Below are positions 32,710 through 45,482 of a DNA stretch of 64,000 bases, one piece after another. The position numbers were made by a program, and so were the translations under genes. The notes below the pieces were generated by a model, which was given only the letters and a program-made list of their open reading frames with translations, had not been told where the DNA came from and did no database searches. Origin of the DNA: Tragulus kanchil (taxonomy: Eukaryota; Chordata; Mammalia; Artiodactyla; Tragulidae); the NCBI GenBank assembly GCA_022376925.1, contig JAIOJX010000005.1, forward strand, positions 88,123,501 to 88,187,500. Direction: 5' to 3'. Positions within the stretch are counted from its first letter, which is position 1; each line of letters starts with the position of its first letter.

Positions 32710-32778
32710 TTAATGATAGGGAATAATCCAGTTAGACAGTCGTGGTTCATGTTTGGAATTACAATCATAAGATTTGTG

Positions 32779-32805
32779 TTTTTTTTTTTTTTTTTTTTTT
32801 TTTTT
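32779..32805. repeat. Orphan poly-T run of about 27 bases
   Basis: It lies between 'agatttgtg' and 'aaggcagcac'. There is no SINE or LINE 3' end next to it, unlike the other long T-runs here. It could be the tail of a severely truncated minus-strand retroposon or simple expansion. Confidence 0.8.
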
Positions 32806-33318
32806 AAGGCAGCACTTTTCTTGGAATATGTAAGAAATCACTTAAAAGCCAATCGAGGGCAAAGTGACTTTTTACATATTTACCCATAAAGAAAGAAATG
32901 TTAAGAGAGTGAGCCTTTTAACAGTAAAATGGATTTCTTACCTTTTAGAGGCTTTAAAAGTTAGACCTGATGGGGACCTCAGAGCCACATGCATTGTTCA
33001 ACTGCATTTCAAAGATGTTGAGACTATAGCTCAGATGTGTGTCATGCCAGGGGTCACAATGGTACTGACTGAGTTAGAGAAGGTATTCCCCTTTCTTTTC
33101 ATGCCATTATGCTTCCTGGTTTCCTCTTGGGAGCACTTATGTCTCAAATAGTTGCCATTGCCCTTGAGTCTCTCTCCTTGAATTTAGTATTGGTGTTAGT
33201 TTACAGCACGTGCCTCTGCCCTTTGGAGTAATCATAGTCATTGCCACACATTATGGGTGGTGTAATTATTCCAACCACAAGCACTGATTATTTACTGGCT
33301 CAGGATCTTTTCACCATT

Positions 33319-33357
33319 CCTTCTGGAGGCAGATCTTATCCTTCTGGAGGCAGATCT
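33319..33357 (+). repeat. 21-bp direct repeat, two units
   Basis: 'ccttctggaggcagatct' occurs at 33319-33336 and 33340-33357, a period of 21 with identical 18-bp cores. Confidence 0.92.
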
Positions 33358-33721
33358 AGCTCCTTTATTGCAGTAACTGAGCCCAGAAGTGTGCTTCCTC
33401 AAAGTTGGAGGGAAGACACTGACAAGGGTTAGCAAAGGCAGATGGCTTTGCATACTTCATTGCAGCATTTGTGAAAGGCATGTTTCACGAGTGGATGAAA
33501 CACGCTGATGTGAAATAATTAGGCCATGCGGAACAAAGCAAACATTTGAATGGAGATGGAATATTCAGTTCACTGTGCTGATTTTACCAAGAACCCCAGA
33601 AGGCACGAAACCTGTTCTACTGAAGAGCTAAATGGCTTCAAGTCCTCCAACTTCTCCAAGTCTTAGTTTCTTCATCTGTAAATAAAGGGTTTGGATTAGG
33701 TTATTGCTGAAGTCCCTTTGT

Positions 33722-33781
33722 GTTCTAGTAAGCGCCTTACTACATAGATAGCTTTGTAGTTCTAGCAAGCTCCTTACTACA
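33722..33781 (+). repeat. 37-bp-period direct repeat, two units
   Basis: 'gttctagtaagcgccttact' at 33722 and 'gttctagcaagctccttact' at 33759 differ at two of 20 bases. Confidence 0.8.
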
Positions 33782-34894
33782 CCAGTACAGGAAGAATTAA
33801 TAAAATGATATAGACTGATCATGTTTTGGATCCTGATTGTAATATTTCTCTCAGCTAAGATTAACCTCATGTGCATTGTTTCCCATTGGACTTTAGTCCC
33901 TTACCAAAATCTGAATGCTTTTCAGTTTAATGTGTGTTAACAACCTATTTATTCAGTGCCTAGGATAGTAATTTTGGGAAATACTTTTCCCAATCCTCAA
34001 ACAAGCAATTCTTAAGCACCAACTAAGTGCAGGGTGCTCTTGGCACTCAAACCATAGATTTGTTTGGGGTTCCCAGGGGGGCTTAGAGTGTTGAAGAGAA
34101 CAGAATCATGACTGAGGGCACATTTAATTAAATGACAAATGAGTGACCTGGAGAATAATTACAGTTAGTTAGCCTGTTTTTATCTAACCACTTAATTTTC
34201 CTACATTGAGGATTTCTGATCTTTAAACTCCCTTTATCATGGTTTAAACAAATCTATTAAGAGTTGACTCATAGCAGTGAATAACTCTTCTTGTTTTCTT
34301 TGAGATAATTCTCAGATTTAAAAAAAAAAAAACTCCTTGGCATTTGAGTCCAATGGTGAAGACTGTGGGAAAGAAATAATCCTAGTCATTACGTCCAAAG
34401 AAATATGTGTTAAATATCTAAATATACATATATATATATAGCTGCTTTTTGCTATGCTAACACTGTTCTCAAATCACATACAAATTAAAACAGCATGTAG
34501 AATGACTTGCTAAGATGATAGCTACTGAATAAGATTCTATACACTGCAACACTGCTAGTCACCAAGTCATTTTTTTTGCTCTTCTCCTATCCTTTGTTTT
34601 TTAAAATTACTAAATGATTTTCAGTTTCACTTGGTATGGCAATGTGCATGGCTTTAAAGACTACACTTACCAAGTTCTTCTGAAGCAGATGTAGCCAGCC
34701 ATATGACAGAATCCCATTCAATGAGACAGAAAGACAAGTCACAGTATTGGGCTCCTGTAAAGCTCAGTAGAGTTAAGGAAGAGGTTGACCCAAATGGCAA
34801 ATGTTCTTTGCTTTTTCATTCTTCTCCTTTTCTGAGATTTGGATACAGTGCTGGATGTAGGACAACCATGTTGAATTCACAAGGTAGTTCTGTA

Positions 34895-37091
34895 AATGAC
34901 ATATTCCAAGCATGGCAGTACATGGAACTGGGTCGAGCCTTGATTCCAGGTGACATTGTGAGACACCATACCAGCTGTGGGTTTCTTGCCTCTAGGCTTC
35001 TCATTCAGTAAAGAACATACGACTCCTAATTTGTTTAAGTTATTTCGGGGGGATTGCTTCTATTTCTGTGTCTGAATACATCTTAAGGCATATGATTATA
35101 TATTGTGTGCAAAGTGAAAAATCTTACTGGTACATATGAAGACTTCTAAGAGTTTAATTCTCATGAAGGAGTTATTTTACACGCACACACACACACACAC
35201 GCACACACATAAATATTAGAGATCTCTGTTTATCTGCCTATTGACAGATATGATTCTTATGAATGAAAGAAGAGAGTAATCTGACTGATGTCTGAGAAGG
35301 CTTCCTAGGAGAGGGTTTCTTAGGCTTGTTGTTTTTCTTTGTAAGGATCAGTATGATATTACAGGAAAATGGAAACTGGAAAGACCTGGGCCAGAGGAAT
35401 AATTTGAGTCATATTACAGAGATTCTCTCCTTTAGTCTCACCAGCTCATCAAAAATATCTAAAACAGTAGAGAATATTTCTAAAGTGTCTTAGTTCATTC
35501 TGGTACAGATCACAAAGTTGGTTTGAACTGGAAGTTGCGATCAAAGTTGGAGTTGTATGTGCTTCTCAAATCAGCTTGTTTCTTGATTTATCTCGTACCT
35601 GGGCTTATATATCACATTCTAGAAGGAGAGACACTGGAAAGCAATATGGGGAGAAGAGAACCAAATCCTATTTCTGTTCTTGACCACTGGCTTGTTTTAT
35701 GCCTTAACTTTGAATCCTATATGAAGGAAGTCACATGTGAGCTTGACAGTTAAAATGAACCTCAGAAAAATCATGATCTCCTGTATCCTCTTTTTGAGGT
35801 TTCCTAGCTCTTCACTTCTTAGGTGCCCCAAAGTGGTGATCATGAAAGAATTCTTAACATAGAGGCAGGTGAGAGTTGACATTAAGTTAATTGGCATGGC
35901 TTATGGATTCATATATCTATAGGTGGCATTCAATTATGAATACTTATTTAGATATCAGACATGTTCATTTAGATATCATGCACAAAATTTTTAAATTTTG
36001 GAATGACATATTCCAAGCATGGCAGTACATGGAACTGGGTCGAGCCTTGATTCCAGGTGACATTGTGAGACACCATACCAGCTGTGGGTTTCTTGCCTCT
36101 AGGCTTCTCATTCAGTAAAGAACATACGACTCCTAATTTGTTTAAGTTATTTCGGGGGGATTGCTTCTATTTCTGTGTCTGAATACATCTTAAGGCATAT
36201 GATTATATATTGTGTGCAAAGTGAAAAATCTTACTGGTACATATGAAGACTTCTAAGAGTTTAATTCTCATGAAGGAGTTATTTTACACGCACACACACA
36301 CACACACGCACACACATAAATATTAGAGATCTCTGTTTATCTGCCTATTGACAGATATGATTCTTATGAATGAAAGAAGAGAGTAATCTGACTGATGTCT
36401 GAGAAGGCTTCCTAGGAGAGGGTTTCTTAGGCTTGTTGTTTTTCTTTGTAAGGATCAGTATGATATTACAGGAAAATGGAAACTGGAAAGACCTGGGCCA
36501 GAGGAATAATTTGAGTCATATTACAGAGATTCTCTCCTTTAGTCTCACCAGCTCATCAAAAATATCTAAAACAGTAGAGAATATTTCTAAAGTGTCTTAG
36601 TTCATTCTGGTACAGATCACAAAGTTGGTTTGAACTGGAAGTTGCGATCAAAGTTGGAGTTGTATGTGCTTCTCAAATCAGCTTGTTTCTTGATTTATCT
36701 CGTACCTGGGCTTATATATCACATTCTAGAAGGAGAGACACTGGAAAGCAATATGGGGAGAAGAGAACCAAATCCTATTTCTGTTCTTGACCACTGGCTT
36801 GTTTTATGCCTTAACTTTGAATCCTATATGAAGGAAGTCACATGTGAGCTTGACAGTTAAAATGAACCTCAGAAAAATCATGATCTCCTGTATCCTCTTT
36901 TTGAGGTTTCCTAGCTCTTCACTTCTTAGGTGCCCCAAAGTGGTGATCATGAAAGAATTCTTAACATAGAGGCAGGTGAGAGTTGACATTAAGTTAATTG
37001 GCATGGCTTATGGATTCATATATCTATAGGTGGCATTCAATTATGAATACTTATTTAGATATCAGACATGTTCATTTAGATATCATGCACA
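34895..37091. repeat. Tandem duplication J (34895-35986 / 36002-37091)
   Basis: The offset is 1107. The joint 35987-36001 is a short AT filler where the true sequence continues 'atatatattcaaatgc' after 37091. The 76-codon and 66-codon frames present in both copies have no recognisable features. Confidence 0.95.
35179..35209 (+). repeat. (AC)n microsatellite with gc interruptions
   Basis: acacgcacac runs into acacacgcacacacat. The duplicate is at 36286-36316 with the same pattern and length. Slippage-prone DNA would be expected to differ if the duplication were old. Confidence 0.92.
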
Positions 37092-38826
37092 CAAATATAT
37101 ATTCAAATGCTTCCTTTTGGAATCCATGTCAATGAGTGAATTAAATTTTATGTCTGAGTTTCTGTTGCCAGAATCTTCATTTTTATCTCAGATTCTTTGG
37201 GCAACATCTGCTTTACATGGCTAATTTTCTGGTTTCTTTCTTGCATTCTTGTGGCTTTGTAAGATGTGTACTTTTACATGCAAATTATTGCATCAGTCTG
37301 TAACAAGAATGCTAAATACATGGCAGATACTGGGTCCCATTACTCCCGTTTCACACACATACCCATGTGGTTTATCCCCAGGACTCAGGGCATTTTCCAC
37401 TGAAATTAGGCTCCTTCAAGATATTCAACATAATGCTCTGAGAGTGGTAAGAAAAATATTTGAATTGAGACTCAGATGAAAGTTATTTGCCAACCATTGA
37501 GTAGGTATGAAACCTGGTACACTATTCCTTGGATACAAGGTTGGGCTAAAGCCTTGTGTATCCAGAGATACACCATTGTCTTCAAGAAGTCTGAGTTTCT
37601 CTTTGAAGGTAATGAGGAATGTTCTTCTAGGAGATGGCTTCACAAAATTATTTGTAGCTCATTAAGGTCTTAAACCTGCCTGGGTCCATAATCCACACAG
37701 CCTCCTCAATACAGGTAATAAGCTGTTAATCTCATCTAACTTGGAGTTGTATGTGCTTCTCAAATCAGCTTGTTTCTTGATTTATCTCGTACCTGGGCTT
37801 ATATATCACATTCTAGAAGGAGAGACACTGGAAAGCAATATGGGAGAAGAGAACCAAATCCTATTTCTGTTCTTGACCACTGGCTTGTTTTATGCCTTAA
37901 CTTTGAATCCTATATGAAGGAAGTCACATGTGAGCTTGACAGTTAAAATGAACCTCAGAAAAATCATGATCTCCTGTATCCTCTTTTTGAGGTTTCCTAG
38001 CTCTTCACTTCTTAGGTGCCCCAAAGTGGTGATCATGAAAGAATTCTTAACATAGAGGCAGGTGAGAGTTGACATTAAGTTAATTGGCATGGCTTATGGA
38101 TTCATATATCTATAGGTGGCATTCAATTATGAATACTTATTTAGATATCAGACATGTTCATTTAGATATCATGCACACAAATATATATTCAAATGCTTCC
38201 TTTTGGAATCCATGTCAATGAGTGAATTAAATTTTATGTCTGAGTTTCTGTTGCCAGAATCTTCATTTTTATCTCAGATTCTTTGGGCAACATCTGCTTT
38301 ACATGGCTAATTTTCTGGTTTCTTTCTTGCATTCTTGTGGCTTTGTAAGATGTGTACTTTTACATGCAAATTATTGCATCAGTCTGTAACAAGAATGCTA
38401 AATACATGGCAGATACTGGGTCCCATTACTCCCTTTTCACACACATACCCATGTGGTTTATCCCCAGGACTCAGGGCATTTTCCACTGAAATTAGGCTCC
38501 TTCAAGATATTCAACATAATGCTCTGAGAGTGGTAAGAAAAATATTTGAATTGAGACTCAGATGAAAGTTATTTGCCAACCATTGAGTAGGTATGAAACC
38601 TGGTACACTATTCCTTGGATACAAGGTTGGGCTAAAGCCTTGTGTATCCAGAGATACACCATTGTCTTCAAGAAGTCTGAGTTTCTCTTTGAAGGTAATG
38701 AGGAATGTTCTTCTAGGAGATGGCTTCACAAAATTATTTGTAGCTCATTAAGGTCTTAAACCTGCCTGGGTCCATAATCCACACAGCCTCCTCAATACAG
38801 GTAATAAGCTGTTAATCTCATCTAAC
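36654..38826. repeat. Tandem duplication K (36654-37740 / 37741-38826)
   Basis: The offset is 1087 falling to 1086 ('tatggggagaag' versus 'tatgggagaag'). It overlaps J, so 35547-35986, 36654-37091 and 37741-38177 are three copies of one segment. One substitution is seen ('actcccgtttc' versus 'actcccttttc'). Confidence 0.95.
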
Positions 38827-38929
38827 TTTCCTTTATCATAAATAGCAAGGTGTTTCCTTTAATGTTAATAGAAAAACTGATACAATATTCTCATAAAATG
38901 CTACTCATATGTAACTATTATAATGGTTT

Positions 38930-39375
38930 GCTTTTGCTGCCATAACAGGTGACCACACACATAGTAGGTTAGAAAAGCAAAAATGCATTTTCTTAGGGTT
39001 CTGCAGGTTAGAAGTCCTAAAATAGAAAACGTTTGACAGGGCAGCATTTCTTCTGGAGAGAATGGACTCCAGCGTAGAGTCCATTCTCTTGTCTTTTCTT
39101 GCTTCTTGAGATCACCTGCATTCCTTGACTTGTGGCCTCTTCCATCTTCAAAACCAGTAATGGAACATCTTCAATTTTCCCTGACTTTGTCACTCTTGAA
39201 AGGATCCTTGTGATTAGAATGAGCCCACCTAGATAATTCAGGATAATCTTTCTTTCTCGAGGGTCTTAATTTAATCAAATCTGTACAGTCCCGTTTGCCA
39301 CATAAGGTGACATATTCAAATATCCTGGGATTAGGGTATGGCTATCTCGGAGAGCCTTTATTCTAGCCAAGACTC
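38930..39375. repeat. Ancient mammalian interspersed repeat, class not resolved
   Basis: 'ttgctgccataacaggtgac', 'cttagggttctgcaggttag', 'ggatccttgtgattagaatg', 'ttgccacataaggtgacata' and 'tcctgggattagggtatgg' follow, in order, a common old repeat that starts gctgccataacaaa and ends near ggggttaggac. I cannot name its family. The duplicate is at about 40016-40461. Confidence 0.55.
39057..39089. other. Perfect 13-bp inverted repeat (hairpin)
   Basis: Arms agagaatggactc (39057-39069) and gagtccattctct (39077-39089) are exact reverse complements around the 7-base loop cagcgta. It is unchanged in the second copy at 40143-40175. It lies inside the ancient repeat and has no T-run, so it is not a terminator. 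Confidence 0.9.
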
Positions 39376-39479
39376 ATAGCCAATGATTTTTAGTTATTTT
39401 GTTACTAATCCATTTTCACTTTTTTTTACACACAGGAATCCATTGTGCACAATGTAATTGTGACACATAACTAGGAAAG

Positions 39480-39620
39480 CAAGATGCAGTTATCCTCTTT
39501 ATCTAGAGAAGAAAATAGAGATTTAGAAAAATGGAATGAGTTGTCCATGAACAAAAAAGTGAAGGGCGGGGATTCAAACCCTGTCTATCTAACTTGAAGT
39601 CTAGGGTTTTTAGTGGTGTG
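39480..39620 (-). repeat. MIR remnant (second copy about 40566-40706)
   Basis: 'ctttatctagagaagaaaat', 'tgagttgtccatgaac' and 'gggcggggattcaaaccctg' follow reverse MIR order. Confidence 0.7.
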
Positions 39621-40778
39621 CTATAAAATCCTCAGCTTTCATTCACAATAAGCTGTGATTTTGCAAATTTACTTTAGCAGAAACTAATGGAAAGTTATTT
39701 GCCAAAAAAACCATTTTGTCTTGGGCTAAAGCCTTGTGTATCCAGAGATACACCATTGTCTTCAGTCTTTCTCTTTGAAGGTAATGAGGAATGTTCTTCT
39801 AGGAGATGGCTTCACAAAATTATTTGTAGCTCATTAAGGTCTTAAACCTGCCTGGGTCCATAATCCACACAGCCTCCTCAATACAGGTAATAAGCTGTTA
39901 ATCTCATCTAACTTTCCTTTATCATAAATAGCAAGGTGTTTCCTTTAATGTTAATAGAAAAACTGATACAATATTCTCATAAAATGCTACTCATATGTAA
40001 CTATTATAATGGTTTGCTTTTGCTGCCATAACAGGTGACCACACACATAGTAGGTTAGAAAAGCAAAAATGCATTTTCTTAGGGTTCTGCAGGTTAGAAG
40101 TCCTAAAATAGAAAACGTTTGACAGGGCAGCATTTCTTCTGGAGAGAATGGACTCCAGCGTAGAGTCCATTCTCTTGTCTTTTCTTGCTTCTTGAGATCA
40201 CCTGCATTCCTTGACTTGTGGCCTCTTCCATCTTCAAAACCAGTAATGGAACATCTTCAATTTTCCCTGACTTTGTCACTCTTGAAAGGATCCTTGTGAT
40301 TAGAATGAGCCCACCTAGATAATTCAGGATAATCTTTCTTTCTCGAGGGTCTTAATTTAATCAAATCTGTACAGTCCCGTTTGCCACATAAGGTGACATA
40401 TTCAAATATCCTGGGATTAGGGTATGGCTATCTCGGAGAGCCTTTATTCTAGCCAAGACTCATAGCCAATGATTTTTAGTTATTTTGTTACTAATCCATT
40501 TTCACTTTTTTTTACACACAGGAATCCATTGTGCACAATGTAATTGTGACACATAACTAGGAAAGCAAGATGCAGTTATCCTCTTTATCTAGAGAAGAAA
40601 ATAGAGATTTAGAAAAATGGAATGAGTTGTCCATGAACAAAAAAGTGAAGGGCGGGGATTCAAACCCTGTCTATCTAACTTGAAGTCTAGGGTTTTTAGT
40701 GGTGTGCTATAAAATCCTCAGCTTTCATTCACAATAAGCTGTGATTTTGCAAATTTACTTTAGCAGCGAAACTAATGG

Positions 40779-41341
40779 TAAGTGAGATCTTACCTATGTA
40801 ACTGACATGTCCCACTTTACCATTCAGGGGTTTAAAACAAGGTCATCTCTCTTTTAAAATTCAAATTAAATTCTTTTAAACTCCATCTTGTTCTCATAGA
40901 AATATCTTTTTTTTCTGCTTGGACCCTCCTCCTCACAACAAGCCCAAGAACAGTAGAAGCATATATACTGTCTATGATGTACATGGAAAAAAATATCCAA
41001 AAGAGTTTAATGAGTGAAACAATGAACTCCACTGCTATTGTTGCTCCTTGGTGTCACTGTTGGAGACAGGAGCCGTATCGTATGCCCATGGCGGAGGAAG
41101 CAGGGCAGAGGCTTATATACACACGCTGACATCTTTGGCTGGTGGTGGACTCTGAATGTGTGGTGTAGGAAGAAACGTCTCTCACACAGTGTTAGGCAGA
41201 GCCATGGTCATGCATCCCTCTGCTCTCATGGATTTACCAAGCAATTGTTCCTTCACAGTATTACCGTTTTCTTGAGGCAGATCCTCCCTCAGGGTCTGAG
41301 CAGTTGGGAGATGAAGGTTTTCTTATCTTAGAAACAGATCA
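40779..41341. other. Unassigned single-copy DNA
   Basis: A 97-codon plus-strand frame (41038-41331) and a 66-codon minus-strand frame lie here, without recognisable features or similarity I can name. Confidence 0.45.
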
Positions 41342-41518
41342 GGGACTTCTCTGGAGGTCCAGTGGCTAAGACTCAGCTCTCACGATACAAGGGGCTTGAG
41401 TTCAAGCTCTAGTCAGGGAACTGGATCCCACATGCTGCAACTAAAAATCCTATGCTCCACAACTAAGACACAGCCATATAAATAATTTTAAAAGACTTAA
41501 AGATAATAAAAAAAAATT
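41342..41518 (+). mobile_element. Older artiodactyl tRNA-Glu SINE
   Basis: 'gggacttctctggaggtcc', 'gagttcaagctctagtcagg', 'atcccacatgctgcaac' and 'acacagccatataaat' are followed by an A-rich tail. Confidence 0.88.
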
Positions 41519-41926
41519 ACATCCTGAACCAGCTTCCTTTACAGCATTAGCATCCTAGCTCCTAGCCCATGATATTAGAGACAGTCCTCTGTTGGTCCCA
41601 AGGTTTATCTGATTTGGTACCTCGAAGTAAGTGATATTTCTTTAGAGGTGTTAGATTATGCTGTAAGGAACAAAAAAATAAAACATCAAATAGTAATGGC
41701 ATGCGCCAGGCATGAATTTCTTTCTTTCTCACATGCTATCTTGTTGTTTTACTATGTGGTTCTTAATTTCCCAAAGTCAACTCGCTGACCAAGGTAAAGT
41801 CTGGATGCTGCAATCATCAACTCTATACCCCAGCTAAGAGGGAAGGCAAAAGGAAAAAGAGAGTTACTTCCCTTACATCCCACTGTCTAGAACTTAGGTG
41901 TCCAAAAGGCCTCACCTATCTGCAAG

Positions 41927-42182
41927 AGAAGCTGAAGCTCTAATACTTTGGCTACCTGAAGCAAAGAGCCGACTCACTGGAAAAGACCTTGATACTGGGA
42001 AGGACTGAGGGCAGGAGAAGTGGAAACAGAGGATAAGATGATTGGATGCCATCGCTGATTCAATGGACATGAATTTAAGTAAGCTGCGGCAGATAGTGAA
42101 GGATAGGGAAGTCTGGTGTGCTACAGTCCATAGGGCTGCAAAGAGTCAAACATGACTTAGTGACTGAACAACACCAACAATC
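41927..42182 (+). mobile_element. BovB LINE 3' end, 5'-truncated
   Basis: 'aagctctaatactttggcta', 'agccgactcactggaaaaga', 'gatgattggatgccatcgct', 'caatggacatgaatttaagt' and 'agtgactgaacaacacc' are the standard BovB 3' sequence. No frame is intact. The duplicate is at 43035-43290. Confidence 0.93.
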
Positions 42183-43034
42183 TGCAAGGCAGCATGGGGA
42201 ATGTGATTCATTGTCCAGGTGATCACATGTCCTGCTAAAATTGCTATTCTTAAGCAAAAGGTCACAATAGGTAGTCCCCATTCTAAGGGAAACACCCGAA
42301 CTTATTACAGGTCACCTCATTTTACAAAACAGATGGGAGCAGATAGCTGTCTGAAGCAGAGTTTATTCCTAGAGCCCTACATTCAGCTTTCTACGTCTTT
42401 GCTGAGAAATATAGGACTGAAAAGGTCCTTTGGCAAACCATACTACAAAGATGACAGTTCATGAATCAAAGGGCTACCTGCTTCCTTCTTTTGACAAACA
42501 CATTTACTTATTTTTCCTGCTAAATTTCAAACTTCAAAATGAAAAGAATAATATGACAATAATAGTATACCTATCATGCAAATTTACCCATGTCACATAT
42601 GGGCCTAATATTACTTTAAACAAATAAATCATTTCAGAATTAACTAGGATTTCTTGAAAATACTACACAGGCTCATTCTCCTCTTCCTCCATTTTTGTAT
42701 CCAACTCTGCCCTCCACAGCCTGTATCATAATATTGGTACTGATTTTCCTGGTTCATTTGAAAAAGAAAACCCACACTTCATTTTGATTTTTTTACCCAA
42801 TTTTTCCCGGATATCTAGGCTGAATTTCTTTCTTTCTCACATGCTATCTTGTTGTTTTACTATGTGGTTCTTAATTTCCCAAAGTCAACTCGCTGACCAA
42901 GGTAAAGTCTGGATGCTGCAATCATCAACTCTATACCCCAGCTAAGAGGGAAGGCAAAAGGAAAAAGAGAGTTACTTCCCTTACATCCCACTGTCTAGAA
43001 CTTAGGTGTCCAAAAGGCCTCACCTATCTGCAAG

Positions 43035-43290
43035 AGAAGCTGAAGCTCTAATACTTTGGCTACCTGAAGCAAAGAGCCGACTCACTGGAAAAGACCTTGA
43101 TACTGGGAAGGACTGAGGGCAGGAGAAGTGGAAACAGAGGATAAGATGATTGGATGCCATCGCTGATTCAATGGACATGAATTTAAGTAAGCTGCGGCAG
43201 ATAGTGAAGGATAGGGAAGTCTGGTGTGCTACAGTCCATAGGGCTGCAAAGAGTCAAACATGACTTAGTGACTGAACAACACCAACAATC
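43035..43290 (+). mobile_element. Second copy of the BovB 3' end
   Basis: Same element within duplication M; not an independent insertion. Confidence 0.9.
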
Positions 43291-44185
43291 TGCAAGGCAG
43301 CATGGGGAATGTGATTCATTGTCCAGGTGATCACATGTCCTGCTAAAATTGCTATTCTTAAGCAAAAGGTCACAATAGGTAGTCCCCATTCTAAGGGAAA
43401 CACCCGAACTTATTACAGGTCACCTCATTTTACAAAACAGATGGGAGCAGATAGCTGTCTGAAGCAGAGTTTATTCCTAGAGCCCTACATTCAGCTTTCT
43501 ACGTCTTTGCTGAGAAATATAGGACTGAAAAGGTCCTTTGGCAAACCATACTACAAAGATGACAGTTCATGAATCAAAGGGCTACCTGCTTCCTTCTTTT
43601 GACAAACACATTTACTTATTTTTCCTGCTAAATTTCAAACTTCAAAATGAAAAGAATAATATGACAATAATAGTATACCTATCATGCAAATTTACCCATG
43701 TCACATATGGGCCTAATATTACTTTAAACAAATAAATCATTTCAGAATTAACTAGGATTTCTTGAAAATACTACACAGGCTCATTCTCCTCTTCCTCCAT
43801 TTTTGTATCCAACTCTGCCCTCCACAGCCTGTATCATAATATTGGTACTGATTTTCCTGGTTCATTTGAAAAAGAAAACCCACACTTCATTTTGATTTCC
43901 TTTGTTTTTACCCAATGTACTTTTTCTGTCCCAGGATCCTATCTAGGCCACGTATTACATTTAGTAGAAATATCTCCTTCAGCTCCTCTTATCTGTGATG
44001 TTCTAATATTTTCCTTGTTTTTGATGAACTTGACAAAGTATTAGGTAAGGTATTTTGTACATTACCCTTCTATTGGAACTTGTCTGGTATATTATCATAA
44101 TTAGACTGGGGTTATAGGTTTTGAGGAAGAAGACCACAGAGGCTGAGTGCCATTTTCTTTATATTATATCTAGGGTACATCATAT

Positions 44186-44403
44186 GGGGTTTTCCTGGTG
44201 GCTCAGATAATAAAGTATCTGCCTGAAATGTGGGAGATCTGGGTTTAGTCCCAAGCTCAGAATGATCCTCCTGGAGAAGGAAATGACTGCTCAGTCCAGT
44301 ATTCCAGTATTCTTGTCTGGAGAATCCCATGGACAGAGGAGCCTGGCAGGCTACAGTCCAAGGGGTTGCAAAGAGTTGGACACAACTGAGAGACTAACAC
44401 TTT
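44186..44403 (+). mobile_element. Bov-tA SINE
   Basis: 'ttttcctggtggctcagata', 'tctgcctgaaatgtgggaga', 'ggagaatcccatggacagag' and 'agagttggacacaactgag' are present. The duplicate is at 45265-45482. Confidence 0.94.
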
Positions 44404-45264
44404 AGATTTTCAGGGTATATAATATATATAGGATTTTATCACTTTTGAAATTGACCTTAATCACCTGGCCGGCGAAATAGTTGTCAGATTTCTTTACTGG
44501 AACTCTACTTTCTTTCTGTTTCTCCTTTCATAATGTATGCTTTAGATAAAAGTTACTAATGCACAGCTCAGACTTAAGGAGTAGGGAATTATGTTCCCCT
44601 TTTTTGAGATGGGAGTTCTGCATGGGAGGTTTGTCTCTTCTCACCTATTTATTTATTTATTCAATCATTGATATATGTCAGTGTGGTTTCATGGATATTT
44701 ATTTCATCCCTCAAGTTATAGTCCAGTACTATTTTTTCTTTTTCTCAAATTGTTCCAGCTTTCATTAGTGGGAGCTTTTTTAGTTTATCTTTTCAGTTTG
44801 ACATACTTCCAACCTCTAGTTGTATTTTTAAAAACTTGGGTATTTTTGTGTATTTAAGCACTGAAAACATACTTAACAGCCCTCTTCCTCCATTTTTGTA
44901 TCCAATTTCCCCAGCTCAATATTGGTACTGATTTTCCTGGTTCATTTGAAAAAGAAAACCCACACTTCATTTTGATTTCCTTTGTTTTTACCCAATGTAC
45001 TTTTTCTGTCCCAGGATCCTATCTAGGCCACGTATACATTTAGTAGAAATATCTCCTTCAGCTCCTCTTATCTGTGATGTTCTAATATTTTCCTTGTTTT
45101 TGATGAACTTGACAAAGTATTAGGTAAGGTATTTTGTACATTACCCTTCTATTGGAACTTGTCTGGTATATTATCATAATTAGACTGGGGTTATAGGTTT
45201 TGAGGAAGAAGACCACAGAGGCTGAGTGCCATTTTCTTTATATTATATCTAGGGTACATCATAT

Positions 45265-45482
45265 GGGGTTTTCCTGGTGGCTCAGATAATAAAGTATCTG
45301 CCTGAAATGTGGGAGATCTGGGTTTAGTCCCAAGCTCAGAATGATCCTCCTGGAGAAGGAAATGACTGCTCAGTCCAGTATTCCAGTATTCTTGTCTGGA
45401 GAATCCCATGGACAGAGGAGCCTGGCAGGCTACAGTCCAAGGGGTTGCAAAGAGTTGGACACAACTGAGAGACTAACACTTT
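45265..45482 (+). mobile_element. Second copy of the Bov-tA at 44186-44403
   Basis: Carried by duplication N; same sequence and flanks. Confidence 0.92.

Larger units (their letters stand above)
32271..34894. other. Unassigned single-copy DNA
   Basis: It holds a TG microsatellite, an orphan T-run and small direct repeats (listed separately), plus a MIR-like 'agtttcttcatctgtaaat' near 33664. Frames of up to 102 codons (34703-35011) cross the start of duplication J and show no known domain. Confidence 0.5.
38565..40778. repeat. Tandem duplication L (38565-39690 / about 39691-40778)
   Basis: The clean match begins at 38627/39721 (offset 1094), then an 8-base loss gives 1086 and a 2-base gain 1088. 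The 30 bases before 39721 begin 'aaagttatttgcca' like 38567 but skip most of the next 45 bases, so copy 2 starts with a degraded left edge. It overlaps K. Confidence 0.93.
41713..43898. repeat. Tandem duplication M (41713-42790 / 42821-43898)
   Basis: The offset is 1108. The 30-base joint 42791-42820 is a compressed form of the 57 bases that truly follow 43898: both contain 'tttttacccaa' and end in 'atctaggc'. This is one of the clearest noisy-edge joints. Confidence 0.95.

Noticed and set aside
39057..39089. Intrinsic terminator
   Set aside because: This is vertebrate nuclear DNA and the hairpin is not followed by a T-run.
34895..40778. Satellite or CRISPR-like array from triplicated segments
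   Set aside because: Units are over 1 kb, overlap in a chained pattern and contain unrelated sequence; this fits overlapping contigs, not an array.
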